A stretch of DNA of 64,000 bases from assembly GCA_028641055.1 (NCBI GenBank), contig CM054058.1, positions 234,587,551-234,651,550 on the forward strand. The letters are read 5' to 3'. The notes below the pieces were generated by a model. The model was not told where the DNA came from, did no database searches, and worked only from the letters and a program-made list of their open reading frames with translations. Within the stretch, counting starts at the first letter, position 1; each line of letters starts with the position of its first letter. Source of the stretch: Alopecurus myosuroides (taxonomy: Eukaryota > Streptophyta > Magnoliopsida > Poales > Poaceae). The position numbers and the translations under genes were made by a program. This document shows positions 44,169-53,700 of the stretch, piece after piece.

Positions 44169-45282
44169 TGATGTCTACGCACGCTTCTATTCCTGTAGAC
44201 AGTGTTGGGCCTCCAAGTGCATAGGTTTGTAGAACAGAAGCAAGTTTCCCTTAAGTGGATAACCCAAGGTTTATCGAACTCAGGGAGGTAGAGGTCAAAG
44301 ATATCCCTCTCAAGCAACCCTGCAATCAAGATACAAGAAGTCTCTTGTGTCCCAAACACACCCAATATACTTGTCAGGTATATAGGTGCACTAGTTTGGC
44401 AAAGAGATAGTGAAATGCGAGTAATATGGATGGTTATAAGTAACAACTAGCAATCTGAAATAAATATGGCAGCAAGCAAACATGTAGCAGAATAGGCGGA
44501 AAACGACGTTTCAATGCTTGGAAACAAGGCCTGGGGATCCTACTTTCACTAGTGGACACTCTCAACAATGATAACATAATTGAATGCATAAATATCTTCC
44601 CTTCACTATGCTACTCCTGAACCACTCTCCGGTCGAATAACAAACACCACTTCATTGCATAGGGCTATAACAACACTCCTCAAGTTTGTATTCCCATGTC
44701 TAGTTAACCCCACGCTGTCACTATGAGCGCCCTAGAAGGTACTAAGCAAACTCCATAATTTCATAGGGTCATCCAACACAAGATATAAATATCATGCTAA
44801 ACCACACGGTGCACACACTGTCACCTTTACACCGTGACCAAAGTGTTTACGGAGATCTCATAACAAAACCACTTGAGTAGCATAAAACATGAGGAGAAAC
44901 GTCTACTAATTCAACTAGATACAAAGCTCATGATCATATAAAGATCACACCATGGGAGAGAGAGATGAACCACATAGCTACCGGTAGATCCCTCAGCCTC
45001 GGGAGAGAACTACTCCCTCCTCATCATACGAGACAGCAACGGCGATGGAGATGGCGGTGGAGTCGATGGAGATGGCTTCCGGGGGCACTTCCCCGTCCCG
45101 GCAGGGTGCCAGAACAAAGATCTGTCCCCCGAAACTTGTCGGCGCCGGCGGCGGAGCTACGAATCTATTTTGTGAAAAAGGTCGATTCCTAGGGTTTATG
45201 CACCAGGGAGTATATATAGGCGAAAGGGCGATGCCAGGGGGTGGCCAGGGGGGCCCACACCACCTGGTGGCGCGGCGAGGGG
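44169..45282 (-). repeat. Y: partial LTR of another gypsy-like family
   Basis: It starts TGATGTCTACGCACG, a recognisable grass LTR terminus, and ends at the hAT border without a CA end. Near 45212-45225 the plus strand has GTATATATAGGCGAAAGGGC, the same promoter-type box as in B and C. The right end holds half of the palindromic module (45248-45283). Orientation is inferred from that box (minus). Confidence 0.65.
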
Positions 45283-45294
45283 TAGGGCTGGACC

Positions 45295-45455
45295 TGAAGC
45301 TCGAGGCTCGAGGCTCGGCTCGCGCTCGACAAGGCTCGCCTCGGGCTCGGCTCGGCTCGAAGGCGGTGCAAGCCAAGCCTAAACCTTCCGAACAAGGCTC
45401 GAGGCTCGACGAGCCTGCTCGGTGAAGCTCGCAAGCCGGCTCGAAGGCTCGATGA
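45295..45455. repeat. Subterminal GGCTCG motif cluster of T
   Basis: More than a dozen copies of GGCTCG/CGAGCC, many as GAGGCTCG, in 160 bp inside the terminus. This is the layout of transposase-binding subterminal repeats in hAT elements. Confidence 0.75.
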
Positions 45456-45817
45456 AATAAAAAAAATTGACATGGCCTTTGCTAAAAATGTAACATTCGA
45501 CAAATTGAAATCAACAATAGAGCATGAATATATAACAGTGACATGAAATAAACATAAAGGTGTCATCCATGACTAGTCGATCACATAAAGACATGTACTT
45601 GGTCCAGTAGTCTCATACTGTTATACATCATAAACAGAAGTGCACTTAGTTCAACAAATAGAACACGACATGAGTTGTAGCTCGATCGAAACATAAGTCT
45701 AAACAATTTAACATAAAGTTCAACCACAAAAGGAGTACTGCGCCATCATTTCATGTTCTTGCCGGGTGCTTGTCACTTGTTAGATGCCATGTCGAATCTG
45801 AAATGTACACAAACAAA

Positions 45818-46478
45818 TTTCAGCAAGCACATAGAAGAAATAAGCACCATTTATACTAGTTTGCATCAGGTTTTTTGATTGTACAAGAACTTCCAGCAAG
45901 CAAATATAGCAAATAAGACTTATTTGCACTTTTTTGTTTCAGTTTTTTGGCTGTATAAAAAGTTCCAGCAAGAAAATCAAGTAAATAAGCACCATTGACG
46001 TTCTTTTTCTTCAATTATTTGGCTGTGTCAAAAGTTCCAGCAAGCAATTATAGCAAAAAAGACTCACTTAGACTTTTGTGCTTCAGTTTTTTGGCTGTAT
46101 AAAAAGTTCCAGCAAGTAAATCAAGTAAATAAGCACCATTGTCATTCTTTTCCTTCAATTATTTGGCTGTGTAAAAAGTTCCAGCAAGCAATTATAGCAA
46201 ATAAGACTCACTTAGACTTTTGTGCTTCAGTTTTTTGGCTGTATAAAAAGTTCCAGCAAGTAAATCAAGTAAATAAGCACCATTGTCATTCTTTTTCTTC
46301 AATTATTTGGCTGTGTAGAAAGTTCCAGCAAGCAAATATACGAAATAAGACCCATTAACACCATTTTGCTTCAGTTTTTGGTTGTATAGAATATTTTAGC
46401 AAGTAATAATATACAAGAAATTAGCACCACAAACACCATTTTGCATCAGTTGTTTGCTGTATAGAAAGGTCCAACAAG
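45818..46478. repeat. 72-bp tandem array with 144-bp alternation in T
   Basis: The anchor TTCCAGCAAG recurs at 45891, 45963, 46035, 46107, 46179, 46251 and 46323, an exact 72-bp step, with decayed copies at 45818, 46394 and 46469. Two monomer types alternate: one has GACTTTTGTGCTTCAG and GGCTGTATAAAAAG, the other AAATAAGCACCATTG and TTGGCTGTGTAAAAAG. Confidence 0.93.
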
Positions 46479-46664
46479 AAAATATTGGCTGTACAGCAAG
46501 AAAATACATCAAATAGAACTTACCAATTGCTCCCCACCACACTATTTGGAAACGAAATGGTCTCAACATCATCATCATTATCCGGCTCCTAAAAGAGAGA
46601 AAATAAGCAAGCTACATGAGCATAAGAAATATAATAAAGACCTCATCAAACAGAGAAACATATG

Positions 46665-47183
46665 CTAAAAAACAACAATAGCACATACCACTTCCATCAA
46701 AACTTTGGTATCATTTTGAGAACCTTTAATCCAGCTAGAAGAGCACACCAATGCCTCAACCATGGCTGGTTTTAGAGAACTCCTATAGTCATCAAGAACT
46801 CGACCCCCGGTGCTAAAAGTCGATTCCGAAGACACGGAAGTGGCTGGTATACTCAAGAAATTCTTTGCCATCTTTGATATCACTGGGTATCTATGTGCAT
46901 TCAGCTTCCACCACAATAGCACATCAAAGTTTTTGTTTAGCAAGCTCTCATTTTGCTCATCAAGATACTTGCCAAGCTCATTCTTTGATGTCTCCAAGGA
47001 AGATGCACTCAAGAAGGAGGTAAACTCGCTAGCACTTGAGGGTAGAGAGGAACTTGCATCATCAATTGTTGTAGAGGAGGATACATTTGCTCTATAAGAA
47101 TCAGCCTTCTCATGTCGGTGATGCATATCATAGGTGTCATACAATTTTGCTAGCTCTTCATCTATCAAGTTGTATTGAGTCAT
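46665..47183 (-). pseudogene. T: hAT transposase, C-terminal dimerisation domain
   Basis: 172 residues in one frame. A linker (DEELAKLYDTYDMHHRHEK, Ser-rich SSSTTIDDASSSLPSS) is followed by the hAT C-terminal dimerisation domain: ELGKYLDEQNESL, FDVLLWWKLNAHRYPVISKM, FLSIPATSVSSESTFSTGGR and LDDYRSSLKPAMVEALVC. The W-W-K-N-YP and S-E-F-S-GG residues typical of the domain are present. The frame is open upstream of the Met (YQEKA-MTQYN), so the Met is internal and the start is lost. The BED zinc finger and catalytic core are not in view. It could not act alone. Confidence 0.88.
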
Positions 47184-47204
47184 AGCTTTCTCTTGATACC
47201 CAGA

Positions 47205-47822
47205 TTATAAGGAGAATGGGGATAGAGGTGGAGAAACTAAAAGTGAATCCTCTGAGAAAAAAACTTCTAAGGGAAAGGATGACAAGGAAGATTACCACAA
47301 TGTCGAAGAACGGTACTCTCCTGTCCTCTTATTTCACATCCTCATATTAATCCTAGAGGTGAACCTCCTAAAATTGATGCACATTATTTTAGTCAATGGC
47401 AGTATTATATGAAAACTCACACAAACTCTTCTTGTATTGATCTTTGGAGGGTCGTTAAAGATGGATACAAGCCTCATGACCCCAAGAACTTGACAAGAAG
47501 AGAAGTAGTAGATTGTCAACTCAATTACACCGCCTTGTCGATGATTCAACAAGATGTGGTTCCAAACCACATGTCTCATCTTCAACAATATTACCCCCAC
47601 CAAAGAAACATGCGATGCTCTTGTTACCATGTTTGAGGGAAATGAAAGCATGAAGAGGAATATGTATGATATCTTGACCAATGAGGCTGAAGGATTCTAT
47701 ATGCTTGATGGTGAGAGCCACGAGGAGATGTACTGGAGACTCAAGACCCTTAGTGGTCTTGGTGCCACTTATGTCAATGATGCTTGGATCAAGAGAATGT
47801 ACGTGAGCCACTTCGATTTTAT
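47205..47822 (+). pseudogene. Copia gag fragment (second copia element)
   Basis: A charged N-terminal piece (KKTSKGKDDKEDY) is followed by KIDAHYFSQWQYYMKTHTN, IDLWRVVKDGYKPHDPKN and VDCQLNYTALSMIQQDV. After a frame change near 47580 come KETCDALVTMFEGNESMKR, EAEGFYMLDGESHEEMYWRL and NDAWIKRMYVSH. This is the order of the copia gag domain. The fragment differs clearly from the K gag. It ends near 47822 without a zinc knuckle. Confidence 0.78.
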
Positions 47823-48720
47823 ATTAAGTGGGTGGCCAACGGTAGTACCACATCAGCTACCGGTAGTACCTGCTGCTGGAGATCAGCGGTACTGCTACGG
47901 TTGTACCACCTGCCACCAGTCTGTGGGACTCCCTAGTACCTCTAAGGATGCCAAGGAGGTGGTAGTACCACTCGCTCCAGCGGTAGTACCGCCCATCTGA
48001 AAAGAGTCAAACGCCTAGTTTTAGGGAGGGGGGTATAAATACCCCATCCCCTTCTTCCCGAAAGGGTTATCTCGTCCAGCATCGAAGTCAACATTTATTA
48101 AGCTCACCAAAAGCTAGATTTCTCTCAGTCCCTCACCCAAACTCATTGATACTTGGAGGATTGAAGGAGAAGGTTTGGATCTACATCTTCACCAACTCGT
48201 TCTTCATTTCCCCCTCATTTACTCGAGAGGATCTAGTCTAGGGTTTCCTTGTGGAAAACCTAGACCCCATTGCTACTCTTGTTGATTGTTGGTGATTCTT
48301 GGGAGCCCCCAGTTTGGTTGTGAGTGTGTGCCTCAAGCATTGTAAAGGACTCGATTTCCGCCTCAAAGGGAATCAGTAGTGGAAGGTGAACTAGGCCTTT
48401 GTGGCGAGGTTCATCGGAGAATAGGGTGAGTCCTTTGTGGCGTTAAGTAGGTTTTTGTGGCGAAACTCACACACTTCCAACGAGACATACTCCTCTCAAA
48501 AGGAGCAACTCGGGATTACATCCTTGTCTCCACGTGATTCCGTTATCGGTTACCTCGTTCCCTCTCCTTTACTTTGTGTTTGTATATTATTTATTGTTGT
48601 GCTTGTCATATAGGTAAATTCACCGTAGTTGCATATCTAGAGAATTAACCTTTGTGGCAAGCCTTAATTTGAAGAAAAATTAAAATTGGTCATAGCACCT
48701 ATTTACCCCCCCCTCTAGGT
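47823..48720 (+). repeat. Copia-type LTR-like sequence
   Basis: It starts near TGGCCAACGGTAGTACC and has at least six GGTAGTACC motifs at 47840-47995, a TATA box at 48034-48041, TTTGTGGCG/CTTTGTGGCAAG repeats at 48400-48660 and a CACCTATTTACCCCCCC tail, as in many grass copia LTRs. Exact ends and a PBS were not found, so the boundaries are approximate. Confidence 0.5.
48034..48041 (+). promoter_or_regulatory. TATA box in the copia-type LTR
   Basis: GGGTATAAATACCCC, itself a palindrome, in a G/C-rich setting downstream of the GGTAGTACC repeats. Confidence 0.6.
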
Positions 48721-49140
48721 GGCTATACTATCCGTAACTAACCCTTGAGGTTCTATTGGTGCGGTGGACCGGTCGTTGGTGTTGAATCGATTTCCATCCA
48801 GGTGAGTTCTAGTTGGTCATTGAGACCCGGAGGCGGCCGTTGTGGTCTAGTTGTCAGGAGATCTAGTCTTCTAGTTCTTACTAGTTATCGTTTACCTCTT
48901 TTGACCTTGATCTCCCTCTTGCGTTCTTGAGCGTTCTTCGTCGTCCCCCCCCCCCCCTCCTTTTTGGTCAAATCGTGAACATTGGGACACCCAAGAGGTT
49001 AACGCCTCCACCAATTTTGGTGGCCCGAACGGAAAGCGCATATCGCCCAGCGAGGATAAATTTTTCGGGGGGCACATTAAATCAATCCCGAACCCCCACT
49101 CAAGGGTACTAGGGTCGATTTAGGGTTAGCTTTAGTAAAC
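48721..49140. other. Unassigned retroelement-like debris
   Basis: No gene. It includes a run of about 14 C near 48946-48959 and GGTGGCCCGAACGGAAAGCGC. It may be the leader of a retroelement. I cannot assign it. Confidence 0.3.
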
Positions 49141-49660
49141 TCTATCAAACCCCTAGTATGACTTAAAAAGGTATTCATAAATGTGATCTTATCATGAACA
49201 TTTCTAAATTTTAATAGAGCAATTGTTTGTCCTAACATAGAGTTCTAAGAAAGATATTTCCTTGGCAAGACCAGAAAAGGTATCATCCAATTTCTTAGTT
49301 CTCAAACGAGTGTAGGAGCATGCATGGTCTACACTATTTCACTTGAGGGGTTCCTTAACTGCAACACTTAGTTTCTTTACCAAGTCATCTAAGTGCCGTT
49401 TTAGTTGCTCGGTTTCTTATTTTTAGGAGGGTTTTCAAATAAACCCACTAAAACAAAGCTAGCATAATCTGTTGATAAAGAGAAATTCCCATATGTTAAG
49501 GGATCAAGGTAAATTCTTGACCAAGTGTCCAATCCATTATAGAACTTTTTAAGAATATAAATATGAGCATGCACATTAGGACAATTTTTATTAACCTCAT
49601 TCATCCTAAACCAGGCTTCCATTGATGACTACCCAGGGTGATGCCTAAACGTAGATGCTT
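49141..49660 (-). pseudogene. Gypsy gag fragment
   Basis: The minus-strand frame 49401-49622 reads MEAWFRMNEVNKNCPNVHA, then LKKFYNGLDTWSRIYLD and PLTYGNFSLSTDYASFVL. The W-R-N-CP and FYNGL positions are those of the gypsy gag core domain. More gag-like decayed sequence continues to about 49150. It is the last retrotransposon piece before the gene. Confidence 0.6.
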
Positions 49661-50580
49661 CATCATTATATGAAGAGATACTTTACTAGAAGGAGACATG
49701 CTTGCAAGTCAATAAATTCTGCACTAATTTTTATGCGATTTTGACATAAGATGAATGCAAATGCAAAACTGAAAATAAACTATAAGTATACGTAAAGACA
49801 AGTAAAATGCTTTGTAAATCTAAAAGAAAAGGAAATCTCACAACCAAGCCAAGTTAGATGGTAAACCTCTCGAATCTTAGGTGATTGCAAGCTGTCCTAG
49901 GCGAATGAGTGAAAAAAAAAATGTTAAGGCACAGAAAAGCAGTCCACGGGAACTTGGCAGCTTTATCCTTGTGGTGCAATGAACATTTCACGAGTACCAT
50001 AATTCTACCAAAATCCTACTCTCCAAGACTCCAACTCTGCGTGAAGCTTTTGATTGGCCTTACCTTTTCCATTTTTGTGGTGCCAAAAGATGCCTAGGAA
50101 AAATGTAAAAATCTGGTCTTATAATTGCTCCTCGAGAGAGAGATGCGGTGTGTAATATGAATTATTGGTTTCATATGCTCACTGCAATTTGGTCCATACG
50201 ACTGACAGGGCAAAGTGCATGGCAGAGGACAAAATTATGGAAGAATCTGCTTTAGGTGCTTTCTTTTGGCAAAGGCCATCGACCATGTACAAAATCAGAT
50301 GATTTCAGATCACAGGTTGTACGTTAAGCATCTAGGAAAATCAATTCTCACACTCGTGAGAAGCAAGAATCAGCACAACTTGTCAAATTAAATAAATTAC
50401 ATGAGGGGGGCCAGCTTATGCAAAAGAAGTTGTTTTGCCTTGATGTATCGGTTTAACACTTATTCCTTCCACCTTTTCTTGCATTTGACAGGGACAGAAA
50501 CATGACTGCTTATATGGTCACACTTGCATTAGCATACATGCCAAGGCAGGATGAGATGCACATTGCGATTGTTAACATAG
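49661..50580. other. Intergenic DNA 3' of the TRB-like gene
   Basis: Low-copy-looking sequence. I see no ORF, repeat or structured RNA in it. The 3' end of the TRB-like transcript probably lies between 50580 and 50720. Confidence 0.4.
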
Positions 50581-50720
50581 ACAAGTGTACTTAGGTTTAA
50601 ATCCTAGGCGATACCCTCAGGCACAACGAACTGCTTTTAAGTAATACAACACAGCGACAACCGCCCAACATATCCATGTACAAAAGAACAGATGCTGGCA
50701 TGCGGCTAATGGGTTTGATA

Positions 50721-53700
50721 TCAAAACTCCCTGTGCGCCACTTGCAATACTGCGAGTACCTCTCCTCTTGAACCTGAAGCATCAACAAAGGTTAGAAAAG
50801 ATGATATCAAGGTGGGGGTGCGAAATGCTGGGGGTGTGAACATGGTATACATCGGTCATAGAGCTCTGATGCGAGGGTAAGGAGAGACTCAGTCTCCTCA
50901 GCCATCTTGAAGATCCTTTCGGCCTCCATCATGTGCTCATTTGCAAGGTGTGCTTTGGCCTCCGCATCAGCTACTTTCATAGCTGCAGCTGTAGCTGCGT
51001 CAAGTGCAGGACTCGCAGCAGCAAACAGACCAAGATTCTTTGATGGATCCTTCTTTTGAGACGGATCTTGGAGCAAGATGTTTCTTTGCATAAGCATCAG
51101 TGAGCTTATAGGACTTCTCAATCTGTTTTACGTTAAAACAGAAAGATCATCATTGTTAGTTGCATCTATAGGCCTTTTACATCTTCAAAACATACAGAGA
51201 AGCTCCAAAGAATAGAGGGGTCAAATTTAGTTCCAGTAAGCAAAGTATTTCTATACTCAATGTTGAAGGAAAAAACACACTTGAATTCCATGTCAAGCTC
51301 CACACAAACTAATTCATAACTTCAGACGCGACGTAACAAATTTGAAAACCAGACTGAACAATCTGAATTCTGTGTATCGTCAAGACCTAAATTGGAACAG
51401 ATGCAAATCAAATCATCTGCTGTGAAGTTAGCTCAGTGAGACTTTCCTATACCCCTATATTCCCACCAATATTCTACCCAGCAGACATGAAGATCCTTGT
51501 TTGGATTGATTAGTAATGGTGGGATACCAGCACAATCCATGCGGATTTGGTAGGAGTGGCTATCAAAACAAGTTTGAAGGTAGAATAGTAAGCAAAATAC
51601 ATTACAAAACTAATTTATGAAAATGAAGATCGGAGATGGTGTGTCCTAATGGCATGGGTTTGTCCACACAGGAACATGTAACAGCGGCATGCACCGTCTG
51701 GCAGCAGCAGACTAGGTAGTTGGGCAGACTGGTCAGGTTGGTTAGGAAGATGAGGAAATTATATGTTAGGAAGGTAACTCAGATTTTTAAGGGACAAGTT
51801 AGTTAAACTCTTCTCAATAAAAAAAGGGACACCATGTACCCCATTTTCAATTAAGCAATGAAGAATTAGAAGTTTCAACTCAGCCCCAGAGCCTATGTAC
51901 CAAGACAAAGAGCCCTGGCAGCGGCTAGAGGCGAGTGTCATCTCCCATATCTACAGACCCCTAACGTATGTGAACAACAGGAGAGGATAGGGATGCAAGT
52001 GGGATCCCACTTCTATCCCATTTCTAGTTTATTCGAAGATTTCTAGTTCAATTTTTTTGCTCAAAATTTAAACTAAAAATCCTCAAATGAACAAGAAGTC
52101 GGATATAAGTGGGATCCCACTTGACACCCCTGGAGAGGACAATCTACAATCTCATTTTGGTAATAAAATCTGTCACCTTCTCAACTTTTTTGGCGCCTAT
52201 AAGCCGTCGTAATTTTGCACAAAGCAATCTTCTAAAGTTTGATTGCACCTCATGCCTTTGCTGCATATATGGCACAAAGATAACATCAGCAACCTATCAA
52301 CCTACCATCATTCTAGTAATGCAGCATAATTATGAAACGTAAACATTACAAAGTACAATACAAGACATTGCAAACCACAAAACACAACGTTTCTGCAGTA
52401 ATCAAGACAATCTTAGGAGCTTTATGTAAAGGGGGCTTAAACAATGGAAAATGCCATGTGTAAACGATACATTAAACACTTCATGGAACACGGGCTCACA
52501 TTTTTCACAGTACCAAGGATCAGATCATAGCAATATCTATGTGAAAAAAGGCTAGACTAATCTACTTCACACAACATAGCTCACTAGCTCTTTCAGAAAG
52601 GAAAGAACTTCAAAATCTAAATTACTCATCTATAAAAAATCAAGCGATGACAAATGCTTATAATTCTTACTGTACGAGGTTAGCTGTATATCTGATCAAA
52701 ATTTACTTGAATGAAGTGAAAAGACGAGACAAAATAAATACTACAACAGAATGAAAGCAAATATCATGATTGCAAAGATACTCAACCTCTATGAAGTTGT
52801 AAATTGTAGTGACATCTGAACCATTTGGCTCCTTCAGTTCGGCAAGAGCTTCTAGGATCATGGCACTGTACCTAACATACAAATTGGTAGGGGTAAGGGC
52901 ATGTACAATGGTTGATAAGGCAGTCTTATCTTACACTAGCCACGTAATTAAGATATGACAAGAAAACACGGTGTACAATGGGTTATATCTTAGTCTTATC
53001 TTTATTATCAGATATCCCTAAAATTGTGGTGAGACAAATTGTGCTAAGAGATCATCTCTTAGCTAAGATAAGACAATGCTCTTTTTTTTCATTTCACTCT
53101 CCTCCACCTCAGCATGATAAGGCTAAGATATAACCATTGTATATGCCCTAATCAGATCTCAAAACAAAATGCATGTGAGGGAGAAAAAATGTAGCCATAT
53201 GTGAATGAAATAAATAATTCTTGCTAACTATGACTTATGCCTATTGTATTGATTTTATCTTGTTGACATTATTATGGTATGTCTACAGTTTTTTTATTTA
53301 ACTATTTTCTTACACTGTCTACTTGTTTGCATTTATCCACCAAAGAAAACAACAAAGTATTTGTTTTAACCAAAATTCTGCACCATCTAATTGGTCGCTG
53401 TCATGCCAAAATCAATTTTTTGCTTAGAATCTGTATCATGGTCATTCCTAATGGTTCGATCATCTTGTGATCACTGGAAAGAATCATATTCAATTAAAAG
53501 AAAGAATCATAGGAGAAAATCTATCTAACATGTGATGAACTGAGACATGCTACATCTAGATGTATCATGTGATTGATTATTCATTAACCCTTGAATAGAA
53601 GTATTGAATTAGTAGGACTATATTGTCTTCCGAATAACTAGACACTGAAAAGTAGGTTGTGTAGCCAAAATTTAAAAGCAAAAGGCTTAAGTAGGACAAC

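Larger units (their letters stand above)
45283..47202 (-). mobile_element. T: 3' part of a hAT DNA transposon
   Basis: The left end TAGGGCTGGAC is a hAT-type terminus, followed by many GGCTCG subterminal motifs. A tandem 72-bp array lies at 45818-46478. The transposase C-terminus is encoded on the minus strand at 46665-47183. On the right the reading frame stops being hAT-like at about 47195-47205, where copia gag on the plus strand begins. The 5' two thirds of the transposase and the other terminus are missing. Confidence 0.82.

Noticed and set aside
45818..46478. CRISPR-like appearance of the regular 72-bp array
   Set aside because: No unique spacers: the whole period is repeated, in alternating monomers, inside a plant hAT element.
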